A stretch of DNA of 64,000 nt from JANNSX01 sp963741525 (GCA_963741525.1 CAVUIW010000020.1:1-64000); one strand, 5' to 3'; shown: positions 1 to 9,670, numbered from the stretch's first letter. Notes: a model not told the origin generated them from the sequence alone. Numbers and translations: made by a program.

Positions 1-66
1 GCTGGCGATGCGCAATCCAGGTGCTAAACTACCGCAAACACCAGCCTCCATAGAGGGAGACCCGCC

Positions 67-678
67 ATGGACGAGCGCCGCGTCGTGAAGTTCCGCCGGA
101 TGGCCGATGGCACCGAGGCCGACTACAAGCTGCTGGAGGAGCTCGAGGCGGAGTTCAAGAAAGAGCTGCCGGGCCGCATCATGAAGGAGCTCGGTGACCT
201 CGAGCACAGCTATTCGGGCTATCAGGTGTCGCGGCTCGAGCATTCGCTGATCTCGGCGACCATGGCCGAGAACGATAGGGCCGACAAGGATTGGATCGCC
301 GCCGCGCTGATCCACGACATCGGCGATGCGCTGTCGCCGATGAACCACAGCCAGCTCGCGGCCTCGATCGTCGCGCCCTACATCCGCGACGAGTGCACCT
401 GGGCGCTCAAGACCCACGGCATATTCCAGATGGTCTACTACGCGCATTTCACCGGCGGCGACCGCTATGCGCGCACCATGTACAAGGACCATCCCTACTA
501 CCAGACGGGCGTCGATTTCTGCGAGCGTTGGGACCAGACGGCCTTCGATCCCGATTACGACTGGCGGCCGCTGGAGTATTTCGAGCCGCTGATCCACGAG
601 GTGTTTACGCGCCCCGCATGGGATCCCAAGATCATCCGCACGGGCGAGAAGGTGCCGATGATTGGCTCGGCAGCTTAA
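67..678 (+). CDS. HD-domain metal-dependent protein (PhnZ/MIOX-like)
   Basis: A 203-residue soluble protein with an HD-type set of metal ligands: H59 (in LEHS), the H83-D84 pair (LIHDIGD), H94 and H117 (KTHGIF). The spacing resembles the small HD-fold oxygenase/phosphohydrolase group that includes PhnZ and myo-inositol oxygenase relatives. Substrate is unknown; no phosphonate genes are nearby, so a phosphonate role is not supported. The ATG follows a purine-rich GGGAGA ribosome-binding site. Its stop overlaps the start of the downstream transporter, so the two are probably co-translated. Confidence 0.75.
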   Translation: MDERRVVKFRRMADGTEADYKLLEELEAEFKKELPGRIMKELGDLEHSYSGYQVSRLEHSLISATMAENDRADKDWIAAALIHDIGDALSPMNHSQLAASIVAPYIRDECTWALKTHGIFQMVYYAHFTGGDRYARTMYKDHPYYQTGVDFCERWDQTAFDPDYDWRPLEYFEPLIHEVFTRPAWDPKIIRTGEKVPMIGSAA

Positions 679-1408
679 GCCAGAACCCGCGCCGCTCGAA
701 CACGAGCATTCGCCGGACGCCATCCGCACGCGTTTGCGCGACGGGCAGCGGCCGAACTATCTGCGCGACTTCGTCTATGGCGGCATCGACGGCGCGGTGA
801 CGACCTTTGCCGTGGTTTCGGGCGTTTCCGGCGCCTCCCTCTCGGACGGCATCGTCATCATTCTGGGCGTCGCCAATCTGCTGGCCGACGGCTTCTCGAT
901 GGCCGCCAGCAACTACAGCGGCACGAAGTCCGAGATCGACGATGCCAAACGCCTTCGGGCCGTTGAAGAAAAGCACATCCGGCTGGCGCCCGAGGGCGAG
1001 CGGGAAGAGGTGCGCCAGATCATGGCCGGCAAAGGGCTTTCGGGCGATACGCTCGAAGGCGCGGTCGAGGCCATCACCGCCGACCGGCGGGTCTGGGTCG
1101 ACACGATGTTGAGCGACGAGTACGGCCTCGCCTCGAGCCAGCGGGCGCCGCTCTATTCCGGGCTCGCGACCTTCGCGGCCTTTATCGTGTGCGGCGGAGT
1201 TCCGCTGTTGCCCTTCGTGCTCGACGGCGCTCAACCGTTCCATTGGTCGCTCGCGATGACGACGGCGGTGTTCTTCGCGATCGGCTCGATCAAGAGCCGC
1301 TGGTCGCTGTCGCCGTGGTGGCGCTCTGGCCTCGAGAGCACGGCGATCGGGCTTGCCGCGGCTGCCGTCGCCTATGTCGCGGGATATCTGCTCGGCGGCC
1401 TCGCCTGA
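662..1408 (+). CDS. VIT1/CCC1-family iron/manganese transporter
   Basis: A 248-residue membrane protein of the VIT (vacuolar iron transporter-like) family. Two N-terminal hydrophobic segments (about residues 38-60 and 63-85, with the family-typical GGIDGAVTTFAVVSG and NLLADGFSMAASNY stretches) are followed by a charged, Glu-rich cytosolic metal-binding insert (about 90-150) and three C-terminal membrane segments. The family exports Fe(II)/Mn(II) from the cytosol. The reading frame opens directly after a stop, so the TTG at 662, overlapping the upstream gene by 17 bases, is the likely start; there is no early ATG. Confidence 0.85.
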   Translation: MARQLKPEPAPLEHEHSPDAIRTRLRDGQRPNYLRDFVYGGIDGAVTTFAVVSGVSGASLSDGIVIILGVANLLADGFSMAASNYSGTKSEIDDAKRLRAVEEKHIRLAPEGEREEVRQIMAGKGLSGDTLEGAVEAITADRRVWVDTMLSDEYGLASSQRAPLYSGLATFAAFIVCGGVPLLPFVLDGAQPFHWSLAMTTAVFFAIGSIKSRWSLSPWWRSGLESTAIGLAAAAVAYVAGYLLGGLA

Positions 1409-1418
1409 CCGTCCCGCT

Positions 1419-1586
1419 CTAGTGTCCCGTCCCGCAAATACCGGCCAAAACTGCCGCGAACACTTTCGGTATTTGCGGGACATGAGGGACACTAGAAATC
1501 ATGGGCTTTGTGTGGTGTTTATCTCGCAATTGCCGCCACCGGTCGCGCCGCGATTTCTGGGCGGCAATTGCGAGACACCACACTAG
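1419..1586 (+). repeat. Double-hairpin repeat element, copy 1 of 4
   Basis: A 168-bp element starting and ending with CTAG. Hairpin 1 (1419-1495) has outer arms CTAGTGTCCC/GGGACACTAG and perfect 15-bp inner arms GTCCCGCAAATACCG/CGGTATTTGCGGGAC, with a 4-nt ATGA bulge on the 3' side. Hairpin 2 (about 1509-1586) has arms TGTGGTG/CACCACA and TCTCGCAATTGCCGCC/GGCGGCAATTGCGAGA with a TTTA bulge on the 5' side. This copy has stem sequences unlike the other three (16189, 24599, 50937) but the same architecture, bulge positions and linker. It lies between the VIT gene and the RidA gene. Confidence 0.85.
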
Positions 1587-1672
1587 CGAATGGCCGACAC
1601 GCGCGCGGATGCCTTGGCAGCTCCCGATTGCGAGCGTCACATAAGCTCGAACGGTGTTGCTTGGAGGTAGCA

Positions 1673-2902
1673 ATGGAAAAGCGTCACGTCTGGCCGAAAG
1701 ACCACTGGAGCTGGCCGATCAAGGTCACGCACAAGCATGGCGTCCGCTGCGGCGACATGATCTGGGTCGGCGGTCAGGTCGACCTGACGCCCGCCGGCGA
1801 CGTTCCCAATCCCGGCGATCTAGCCGTGCAAACACGGCACACCATGGCCAATCTGCGCTGTGTGCTCGCCGAGCTCGATGCGCAGCCGCAGGATCTCGTC
1901 AAGCTCAACTGCTTCTACGTCAACGACGGCACGCTCGACGAGGTGGTCTTCCTCGGCATGGTGGCGGCCGCACTTCCGCATGATGCGAGACCGGCCGTGA
2001 CGGCCGTGCCTGTGCCCTATCTCGCTTATCCGGGCCTGGTGGTCGAGATCGAGGGCATTGCCATGCGCGGCCGGGACGGCAAGCCCATGCCGCGCACCTA
2101 TGCGAAAGCGGACGGACTGTCGCCGCTGCCGCTGCCCTTCGCCCAGGCGGTCCGGGCGGGCAAGATGATCTTCGTCAGCGCCCAGATGCCGGTGACGGCG
2201 AAGGGCGACGTCGTCGCGCCGGGTAAGATCCTCGACCAGACGAAGCAGGTGATGGAACAGATCGGCAAGGCGCTCGCGGGCTTCGGCGCCAGCTTCAAGG
2301 ATGTCGTCAAGCAGAACCGCTGGTACGCCGGCCACGGCACCACCGAGGACTTCGAACCCGCCGCACGGCTCTGCTCGACCTTCTACAAGGAGCCGGGCCC
2401 GGCGGCGACGGGCGTGCCCATCCCGCGTCATGCCCGCAGGGGTGTCGAGATCAAGATCGATGTCGTCGCGATGCTCGGCGAGGACGGCACGCATCTGCCG
2501 CGCCGGCACGTCTGGCCAGAGAGCCTCTGGGACTGGACGATCAAGCTCCCCTACAAGCACGGCCTCAAATGTCACGACATGATCTTCTTGGGCGGCCAGG
2601 TCTCGCTCGACAAACATGGACACGCGCTCAACCCCAACGAGATGGGGCCGCAGACGAAGCAGGCGATGACCCATATCGGCACCATCCTGAAAGCGCTTGG
2701 CGCGGATTACTCGGATGTCTGCAAGGTGCTGACGGTCTACGAGGGCGGCAGCGGCTACGACACGCTGCATGACAATCTCGCGATCCGCTCCTCGTTCTTC
2801 GAGGAGCCCGGGCCCGCGACCACCGGCATTCCGCTGCCCAAGCTCGCCTATCCCGGCATGGTCATCGAGATCGACATTTATGCGATGGCGGAGCCTGATT
2901 GA
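1673..2902 (+). CDS. Three-domain RidA-family protein (single-chain RidA trimer)
   Basis: 409 residues made of three consecutive RidA/YjgF domains at about 1-132, 140-268 and 277-409. Domains 1 and 3 open alike (RRHVWP...KHG...DMI..GGQV) and domain 2 is more diverged. RidA normally is a homotrimer that hydrolyses reactive enamines/imines from PLP enzymes; here three domains are joined in one chain. The substrate-carboxylate Arg of RidA aligns with R106 in domain 1 (DARPAV), but domains 2 and 3 have Pro there (EPGPA). The ATG at 1673 is chosen over upstream in-frame codons because GGAGG lies about 6 bases before it and the first RidA strand starts here. Confidence 0.85.
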   Translation: MEKRHVWPKDHWSWPIKVTHKHGVRCGDMIWVGGQVDLTPAGDVPNPGDLAVQTRHTMANLRCVLAELDAQPQDLVKLNCFYVNDGTLDEVVFLGMVAAALPHDARPAVTAVPVPYLAYPGLVVEIEGIAMRGRDGKPMPRTYAKADGLSPLPLPFAQAVRAGKMIFVSAQMPVTAKGDVVAPGKILDQTKQVMEQIGKALAGFGASFKDVVKQNRWYAGHGTTEDFEPAARLCSTFYKEPGPAATGVPIPRHARRGVEIKIDVVAMLGEDGTHLPRRHVWPESLWDWTIKLPYKHGLKCHDMIFLGGQVSLDKHGHALNPNEMGPQTKQAMTHIGTILKALGADYSDVCKVLTVYEGGSGYDTLHDNLAIRSSFFEEPGPATTGIPLPKLAYPGMVIEIDIYAMAEPD

Positions 2903-3404
2903 ATCGATACTCGATCCTGTGGATTCGAAGACAACCAGGCTAGAGCATGCTGCGATTAAGTGGAATCCGGTTAATCGCGAAAGCATGCGACCAAACAAAG
3001 ACCTAGCGCGGGCTGGTGTTTCCGACTAAACGCAGCCCGCTCTAGTGATCTGCATCTGCCAAAGTGGAAGATGCAGGGGCTTCAGCTTGACACGGGCATC
3101 GCTTCACAGGCCACGGCTCGCCGTCCCCGGTCTTCGCGTGTGGTGCCAACTGAGGCTTGCGCCAATTCTCCCACTTGCGTCCCCGGCCGCAGCGTGTCCG
3201 GCTACGCCGGACGCGCGGAGAGCCGGGGTCTTCACGTGGGCATGACGAGAGGACGTACATCAGACGGTGAAAGGTGACGATCCCGGATAGCCGCGCCAAT
3301 GCGCGGCTTCCGGGAACGCAAGGGGAGAGGTGCGCGCAACACCGCAGGCAGGTGGCGACCCGGGAGGCATGTCAGCAGGTGCTGGTCATCAGGTTTTTGG
3401 TCTT
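2903..3404. other. Gene-free interval rich in palindromes
   Basis: No convincing coding sequence. It holds the hairpin repeat at 2945-2988, a small hairpin CTGCATCT/AGATGCAG at 3050-3076, a GC-rich palindrome around 3195-3220 (GTCCGGC/GCCGGAC), and a long stem at 3281-3315 (TCCCGGATAGCCGCGC, loop CAAT, GCGCGGCTTCCGGGA). None is followed by a clear U-run, so I do not call terminators. Genes on both sides converge here. Confidence 0.6.
2945..2988 (-). repeat. AACCGG-CCACTT hairpin repeat, copy 1 of 5
   Basis: Read on the minus strand: outer arms GCATGCT/AGCATGC, inner arms GCGATTAA/TTAATCGC, and the family-invariant apical stretch AACCGG-ATT-CCACTT. The other copies are at 3405, 22035, 49364 and 61633; stem sequences differ but pairing and apex are kept. 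Confidence 0.8.
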
Positions 3405-3454
3405 GAGCACTTTCTTTCGACCAACCGGTGCCCACACTTGGAAAGACAGGCGCT
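3405..3454 (+). repeat. AACCGG-CCACTT hairpin repeat, copy 2 (degenerate)
   Basis: Shares a 27-base identical left half with copy 5 (61633), through GACCAACCGGT, but the right half is eroded (CCCACACTTGG), leaving only GAGC/GCTC-type outer pairing. It abuts the stop codon of the minus-strand permease gene, a position also seen for copy 4 beside the DUF1326 gene. Confidence 0.65.
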
Positions 3455-4477
3455 CTACCTGCCGGTGACGCCGCGTAGCCTCTCGCCACGGCGCCGCATC
3501 AGCTCGGCGCCGACCAGCAGCAGCGTCGAGAAAATGACGAGCACGGTGGCCGCCGCCGTGATGGTCGGGCTGATCTGGTCGCGGATGCCGGAGAACATCT
3601 GCTTGGGCAGCGTGCGCTGCTCGGCGCTCGAGATGAACAGCGCGACAACCGCCTCGTCGAACGAGGTCACGAACGCGAAGAGCGCACCGGACACCACGCC
3701 AGGCGCGATCAGCGGCAGGATCACCTTCCGGAAAGTCCTGAGCGGCGATGCGCCGAGGCTTTGCGCGGCCCGCGCCAGCGACCAGTCGAAGCCCGTGAGC
3801 GTGGAGGTGACCGTGATGACGACGAAGGGTGTCGCGAGCACTGTGTGGGCGAGCACGAGGCCCAGAAGCGTGCCGAGGAGAGGAATGCCTGTCCAGCCGC
3901 CGAACTTCGCGTAGATGAAAAAGACGGCCACCGCGGTGATGATGACCGGCACGATCATCGGCGAGATCAGCACGCCGAGGATCACCGATCGGGCCGGCAG
4001 GTTCGTCCGGCTGAGGCCCAGCGCCGCCAGCGTGCCGAGCACTGTCGAGACGATCGTGACCAGCACCGCCAGTATCAGGCTCGTTTTCAAGGCGGACTGC
4101 CAGCGGTCGTTGCCGAAGAAATCCTCGATACCACTGCAACGAAACGCCAGGCATCGGATAGCTGAAATAGGGTTCGGCGTTGAAGGACAGCGGCATGATG
4201 ACGAGGATCGGGGCGATCAGGAACAGCAGCACCATCGCCGTCAGCAGGACGGTCGCTCCGTAGATGATCCTCTCGGAGGTGATGGCGTAGGAGGGTAGCG
4301 CGGTCACCGCATCGTAGAGGATCTTGCCGAGCACGAGGAAGACGCCGGCCCCCAGCGCGCCGACGCTCACGATCGTCGGGGAGCTGCAAGCACCAGCGCC
4401 GAGCCGATGCCGATAAACGCCAGCACGCAGCCCAAGGGATAGATGAAGCGCTCGAACCCGCGTGACGCGCCTGCCAT
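3455..4477 (-). CDS. ABC transporter permease, PotC-like (frameshifted)
   Basis: Inner-membrane permease of a polyamine-type ABC importer. The C-terminal half (3455 to about 4115) carries the membrane segments and the EAA-type coupling loop (AAQSLGASPLRTFRKVILPLIAPG). The N-terminal half is in other frames: MAGASRGFERF from 4477, a frame change near 4380 (a C-run), then VSVGALGAGVFLVLGKILYDA to WYRGF, and a second change at the AAA at 4119-4121. Joined, these give one continuous permease. The start at 4477 has GAGGGG 6 bases upstream. It follows the PotB-like gene by 10 bases. Two shifts could be assembly indels or real decay. Confidence 0.75.
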
Positions 4478-4487
4478 CTCCATCCCC

Positions 4488-5733
4488 TCAGCCGAACTTC
4501 ACTTTGTCGATGCCGATGAGCTTGTTGTAGACGAAGTAGAGGATCATCGTCGCCACCAGCAACACGGATGCGAGCGCGCTGGCCTTGCCCCAGTTGCTTT
4601 CGGAGTTCATGGCGCTCGCGATGACGCCGGACACCATCTGATCGGCGGGGCCGCCGACGAGCGCCGGGGTGATGTAGTAGCCGAGCGAAAGGATGAGGGT
4701 CAGCAGGCAGCCGGCGCCGATGCCGGGCAGTGTCAGCGGGAAGTAGACGCGCATGAACGAGTAGACCGGTCCGCCGCCGAGCGAGCGCGCAGCCCGCATG
4801 TAGGCGGGCGAGATACCCTTCATGACCGCGTAGATCGGCAGCAGCGTGAAGGGGAGCTGGATGTGGGTCATGGCGATGACCGTGCCGAAGCGGCTGAAGA
4901 TCAGCTTCCAAGGCTCGCTGGCGATTCCGGAGGCGATCAGCGTCTCGTTGATGGGGCCGTTGTCGAGCAGCAGCACGTACCAGGCGGTGGTCCTGACGAG
5001 CAGCGATGTCCAGAAGGGCACCAGCACCAGGATGATCAGCAGATTGGCGATGCGCTCGGGTGAATTGGCGATGACATAGGCGACCGGATAGCCGAGCGCG
5101 AGCGTCAGCAGCGTCACCAGCAAGCTGATGTAGAAAGTCCGCACGAAGATGGTTTTGTAGACGGCGCGGTTCTCGTTCACGCCCACGATCTCGCCGTCGG
5201 CGGAGCGCTCCAGGTCGAAGACACCGAGGAAGTAGGTGCTGTTGAGCGGCGCGCCGGTTTCCTTGATCTTCACCCAGGTGATCCGGTTGCCCCAGATCTT
5301 GTCGATCGCGATCAACTGGTCCTTGTAGGGACCGGCTACGATGGCGCCGGTTTTTTTTGCGCTCGCGACGATCTTCGAGCGGATCGGCATCGATCTCATA
5401 GTTGAGGCGCTTGCCGATCTTGGCGGCACTGCCCGCCGCCTGGATCTCCGTGAGGTCCGCGACCACCGCGGCGAAGGCGGCCTCGGGCGGCAGGTCTTTG
5501 CCATCCCAGACTTTCAGAGCCTCGACGGTGCGCGGCATGGCCTCGGCGACCGTCGGATCATAGACCGAGCGGGTGAGAAAATAGAAAATCGGCAGCGCGA
5601 AGCTGACGATGATGAAGAGAAACAGCGGGGCGACGAGCATCAGCGCCCTGAGCTTGCCACGCCGGTCCGCGATCGCGAGACGGCGCTTCAAACTCATTCC
5701 GTCGATCACGCCTGTATCGGCAACGGCGGCCAT
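4488..5733 (-). CDS. ABC transporter permease, PotB-like (frameshift at A8 tract)
   Basis: First permease of the 3.4-8 kb importer. The N-terminus (MAAVADTG, first membrane segment LMLVAPLFLFIIVSFALPIF) is in one frame up to EIDADPLEDRRERKK; the rest (KKTGAIVAGPYKDQ onward, several membrane segments and the EAA loop AARSLGGGPVYSFMRVYFP) is one frame away. The change falls in a run of eight A in the mRNA (T8 at 5350-5357); seven would restore the frame. A long periplasmic loop between the first and second membrane segments is typical of this subfamily. It lies between the binding-protein gene and the second permease. Confidence 0.78.
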
Positions 5734-5802
5734 GTCCGATCTCGTCCCACCCGGCAGAGGCACGGAAAGGGGGCAAGCCCCCTTTCCGCAATCAGGCATT
5801 GC

Positions 5803-6852
5803 TTACTTCGCAAGCCAGGCGTTGAACCGCTCCGTCAGCGACTCGCGGTTCTCGGCCCAGAATGTCGGATCGACATAGAGGACATTGCCCATGTTGCCGG
5901 GCGCCGTCGGCAGGTCGCCCAGTACCGACGGATCGATGTTGGGAACGGCATCCTTGTTGGCCGGACCATAGGCGATGTGCTTGGTCTGCTCCGCCATGGC
6001 GGCGGGCTGGCTGGCGAAGGCGATGAACTTCATCGCCGCCTCGACCCGCGGACCACCCTTCGGCACGCCCCACCAATCCCAATCGAAGCCCTGGTTGTCC
6101 CAGACGATCTTGAAGGGCTTCTTGTCGTTCTTGACGGCGTTCTGGATGCGGCCGTTCCAGGCCTGGGTCATGACGACCTGGCCGTCGGCGAGCAGCTGGG
6201 GCGCCTGCGCGCCAGCTTCCCACCACACCGCGTCCTTCTTCAGGCCTTCGAGCTTGGCGAAAGCGCGATCCACGCCTTCTGGCGTGCGCAGGAGCTTGTA
6301 CACGTCCGCCGTCGGCACGCCGTCGGCGATGAGTGCCCATTCGAGGTTCACGACCGGGCTCTTGTAGATGCCGCGCTTGCCGGGGAACTTGGCGAGATCG
6401 AAGAAGTCGTTGACCGTCGTCGGGCCGGTCGCGAGCTTCGTCGTGTCATAGGCATAGACCGTCGCATAGACGATGTTCGGCACGCCGCACTCGACGAGAT
6501 CGCCGCCGATGAACTTCGAGCGGTCGAGACCGAGCTTGGACCAATCGAACTTCTCGAGGAGGCCTTCCGCGCAGGCCGCCATGATGAGACCCGTGTCGAA
6601 GTCGATCACGTCCCAGGTGACGCTGTTACTTTCGACCATGGCCCGGATCTTGGCGATGTCGCCGGTCCACTCTTCCTCGGTCAGCTGGTTGCCGGCCGCG
6701 ATGTACGGCTTGAAGAACGCTTCCTGCTGGCTTTTCTGGTAGGCGCCGCCCCACGAGACGACGGTGAGGGTATCACCGGCCATGGTAACGGCAGCCGGTA
6801 CGGCGATTGCCGCCGCCGCTGCCGCCGCAGCTATCATCAACGCACGCTTCAT
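5803..6852 (-). CDS. ABC transporter periplasmic binding protein (PotD-like)
   Basis: 349 residues with a classic Sec signal peptide (MKRALMIAAAAAAAAIAVPA...). The mature part begins DTLTVVSWGGAYQKSQ and belongs to the type 2 periplasmic-binding fold used for spermidine/putrescine and related cations. It captures substrate for the two permeases just downstream. It is clearly different in sequence from the three binding proteins at 35-38.7 kb. Exact ligand cannot be read from sequence. A purine-rich GGGAGGAAGA site precedes the ATG. Confidence 0.87.
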   Translation of the reverse strand: MKRALMIAAAAAAAAIAVPAAVTMAGDTLTVVSWGGAYQKSQQEAFFKPYIAAGNQLTEEEWTGDIAKIRAMVESNSVTWDVIDFDTGLIMAACAEGLLEKFDWSKLGLDRSKFIGGDLVECGVPNIVYATVYAYDTTKLATGPTTVNDFFDLAKFPGKRGIYKSPVVNLEWALIADGVPTADVYKLLRTPEGVDRAFAKLEGLKKDAVWWEAGAQAPQLLADGQVVMTQAWNGRIQNAVKNDKKPFKIVWDNQGFDWDWWGVPKGGPRVEAAMKFIAFASQPAAMAEQTKHIAYGPANKDAVPNIDPSVLGDLPTAPGNMGNVLYVDPTFWAENRESLTERFNAWLAK

Positions 6853-6916
6853 TTCTTCTTCCTCCCTTTCTGGAGTCTTTCGTGCCGGAGCTCCGGCCGC
6901 ATGCCGCCACTCGATC

Positions 6917-8029
6917 TCACATCAGATCGAGTGCCCGGCAATCCTTGGTCCGCCAGCCGACCGTCACGGTCTCGCCGACGGCTAGAGGTTTCGTCCCTTC
7001 CTTGCTGGGCATCTTGACGACGAATGCCTCGCTGCCCGGCACTTTGACGACCACACGCACGTGATCGCCGAGATAGATCGTCTCGGCGATCGCGCCGGCG
7101 ATCCTATTGGTGACGTCGGGCGACTGCGGATTGATCTCGACGCGCTCCGGGCGGATCGAGATCAGCGTGTCGCTGCCTTCGCCAGACACTTTGACCTTCA
7201 TGGCCTCGATGACACCGCCGCCGGCGATCTCCACGGCGCAGGTCTCGCCATTCACTTGCCGGACACGCCCCTTGAGCTTGTTGTTCTCGCCGATGAACTG
7301 GGCGACGAAGCTGTTGTTGGGACGCTCGTAGAGCTCGGCCGGTGTCGACAGCTGCTGGATCACGCCGTCATTGAAGACGGCGATCCGGTTCGACATCGTC
7401 AGCGCTTCGGCCTGATCGTGCGTCACATAGACCACCGTCACGCCCAGGCTCTCGTGAATGTGCTTGATCTCGTACTGCATCTGCTCGCGCAGTTGCTTGT
7501 CGAGGGCGCCGAGCGGCTCGTCCATCAGCACCAGCTCGGGCTCGAAGACGAGCGCGCGGGCAACCGCGATGCGCTGCTGCTGGCCGCCCGACAGTTGCGA
7601 GGGATACCGCTTGCGCATCTGCGGCAGGCGCACGAGGTCGAGCACCTTGTCGATCTTGTTCTTGATCTCGGCGCGGCCGAGTTTTCTCACCTCGAGTGGA
7701 AAAGCGAGGTTCTCCTCGACCGACATGTGCGGGAAGAGCGCGTAGTTCTGGAACACCATGCCGATGCCGCGCTTATGCGGCGGGAGCGCATTGATCGGAC
7801 GGCCGTTGAGGAGGATCTCGCCGTGGGTCGGGGCCTCGAAACCGGCGAGCATCAGGAGCGACGTCGTTTTGCCGGAGCCCGATGGCCCGAGCAGCGTCAG
7901 GAACTCGCCCTTGGCGATGTCGAGGTTGAGGTTCTTGACGACGAGAGTCTCGCCATCGAAGCTTTTCTGAACGTCCTTGAACTGGACATGGCTGCCGTCG
8001 GCAAGGGGACTGGCCCGCTGAACTGCCAT
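6917..8029 (-). CDS. ABC transporter ATP-binding protein, PotA-like
   Basis: 370 residues. Walker A GPSGSGKT (residues 48-55), Q-loop in VFQNYALFPHMSV, signature LSGGQQQRIAVARAL, Walker B LVLMDEPLGALD, H-loop VTHDQAEAL, and a C-terminal TOBE regulatory domain (about 280-370). It energises the importer encoded downstream. An in-frame upstream extension exists to 8086, but the ATG at 8029 has GAGGG a few bases before it and gives the usual family length. The aldehyde dehydrogenase gene lies 207 bp upstream on the same strand. Confidence 0.9.
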   Translation of the reverse strand: MAVQRASPLADGSHVQFKDVQKSFDGETLVVKNLNLDIAKGEFLTLLGPSGSGKTTSLLMLAGFEAPTHGEILLNGRPINALPPHKRGIGMVFQNYALFPHMSVEENLAFPLEVRKLGRAEIKNKIDKVLDLVRLPQMRKRYPSQLSGGQQQRIAVARALVFEPELVLMDEPLGALDKQLREQMQYEIKHIHESLGVTVVYVTHDQAEALTMSNRIAVFNDGVIQQLSTPAELYERPNNSFVAQFIGENNKLKGRVRQVNGETCAVEIAGGGVIEAMKVKVSGEGSDTLISIRPERVEINPQSPDVTNRIAGAIAETIYLGDHVRVVVKVPGSEAFVVKMPSKEGTKPLAVGETVTVGWRTKDCRALDLM

Positions 8030-8236
8030 CAGCTGCCCTCGCCCGACGCCACGACACCACACTGCGCGATTGGCACAGCGACACAACCCAACATTGCTTC
8101 CAACCCCAATGGCGTGCTTGCGCCTCGTTTGTTCTTAGACGCTAATTTGCTGACGCATGGCTGCTTGTCAATCCGAGAATGGCGGATGACCGCATTTGCC
8201 CACGATATGGCGAATTCGAGTTGGTATTCGAAGTCG

Positions 8237-9670
8237 TCAGATGCCGGTTTGCGTAATGAATTTCGCCACCATGAAGGGCTGCAGCCCCTCCAGACCGCCC
8301 TCGTGGCCGTAGCCTGAATCCTTGACGCCGCCGAAGGGTGTCTCGGGCAAAGCGAGGCCGTGATGGTTGATCGAGACCATGCCGGTTTCGAGCGCATCCG
8401 CCACCGCCGTCGCCGTCTTGGCCGAGCGGGTGTAGGCGTAGCCGGCAAGGCCGTAGGGAAGCCGGTTCGCCCGCTCGATCGCCTCCTCGAAGGTCTTGAA
8501 GGGCGTCATCACGGCGATCGGGCCGAACGGCTCCTCGTTCATGATGCGGGCGGTCTCGGGCACGTCCGTCAGCACGGTCGGCTCGTAGAAGTTGCCCTGG
8601 TTGCCGATGCGTTTTCCGCCCGCCTGGACCTTGCCGCCATGTTCGACGGCATCCGCGACGAAGGCCGCGACGGCATCGAGACGGCGCGTGTTGGCGAGCG
8701 GGCCCATCTTCGTCGTGGGGTCGAGGCCGTCGCCCACCTTCAGCGCCTTGGCGTGATCGCTGAAGGTCGAGACGAATTTGTCGTAGACCTTATGGTGCAC
8801 GAAGAAGCGCGTCGGCGAGATGCAGACCTGGCCGGCGTTGCGGTACTTGGCGGCCGCCGTGAGCTTGGCCGCATGATCGACGTCGACATCGTCGAAGATC
8901 AGCACGGGACCGTGACCGCCGAGTTCCATGGTGACGCGCTTCATGTAGCGCCCGGCCATCTCGGCCAGCTGTTTGCCGACCGGCACCGAGCCGGTGAAGC
9001 TCACCTTGCGGATGATGGGCGAAGGGATCAGGTGGCTCGAGATCTCGGCGGGAACGCCGAAGACGAGATTGACGACACCTGGCGGCACGCCCGCGTCATG
9101 CAGGCAGCGGAGCACCGCGACCGATGAACCTGGCGTCTCCTCGGGGCATTTGATGATGATCGAGCAGCCGGCGGCCAAGGCCGGCGCGATCTTCTTCAGC
9201 ATCTGCGAGACCGGGAAATTCCACGGCGCGAAGCCCGCGACCGGGCCGACCGGCTCCAGCACCACCATCTGGCGGACGCCGTCGGCACGCGCCGGGATCA
9301 GGCGGCCATAGGCGCGGCGGCCCTCATCCGCAAACCAGTCGATGACATCGGCGCTGGCATTCACCTCCATCATTGCCTCGGCGGTGGGTTTCCCCTGCTC
9401 CTGCGTCAAGCACCTGGCGACGTGCTCGGCGCGCGAGCGCAGCAGATCGGCGGCCTTGCGCAGGATCTTGGCTCGCTCGTAGGCGTTGACCTTCTTCCAG
9501 GCCTTGAAGCCCTTGTCCGCGCTCTTCAGCGCCGCGTCGAGGTCGCTCTTGGCGGCATGCGGCACCTGGCCCAGCACCTTGTCGGTCGAGGGATTGAGCA
9601 CGTCCTGGGCGCGGCCCTCGGCACCCTGGCGGAACTGGCCATCGATATAGAGTTCGAGCGTCTCGTACAT
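8237..9670 (-). CDS. NAD(P)-dependent aldehyde dehydrogenase (succinate-semialdehyde type)
   Basis: 477 residues, normal length. It has the substrate/cofactor Asn in PWNFPVSQ (N151), the cofactor loop FTGSVPVGK, the general-base Glu in MELGGHGP (E249), and the catalytic Cys in GQVCISPTRF (C283). The family oxidises succinate semialdehyde and similar aldehydes to acids, the last step of GABA/polyamine breakdown. Its place at the head of a minus-strand run with a polyamine-type importer fits that use, but the substrate is inferred, not shown. Confidence 0.88.
   Translation of the reverse strand: MYETLELYIDGQFRQGAEGRAQDVLNPSTDKVLGQVPHAAKSDLDAALKSADKGFKAWKKVNAYERAKILRKAADLLRSRAEHVARCLTQEQGKPTAEAMMEVNASADVIDWFADEGRRAYGRLIPARADGVRQMVVLEPVGPVAGFAPWNFPVSQMLKKIAPALAAGCSIIIKCPEETPGSSVAVLRCLHDAGVPPGVVNLVFGVPAEISSHLIPSPIIRKVSFTGSVPVGKQLAEMAGRYMKRVTMELGGHGPVLIFDDVDVDHAAKLTAAAKYRNAGQVCISPTRFFVHHKVYDKFVSTFSDHAKALKVGDGLDPTTKMGPLANTRRLDAVAAFVADAVEHGGKVQAGGKRIGNQGNFYEPTVLTDVPETARIMNEEPFGPIAVMTPFKTFEEAIERANRLPYGLAGYAYTRSAKTATAVADALETGMVSINHHGLALPETPFGGVKDSGYGHEGGLEGLQPFMVAKFITQTGI

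Noticed and set aside
3281..3315. Rho-independent terminator
   Set aside because: Strong stem but no T-run on either side.
5341..7017. 558-residue plus-strand open frame
   Set aside because: Antisense to the PotB-like permease and binding protein, both well supported.
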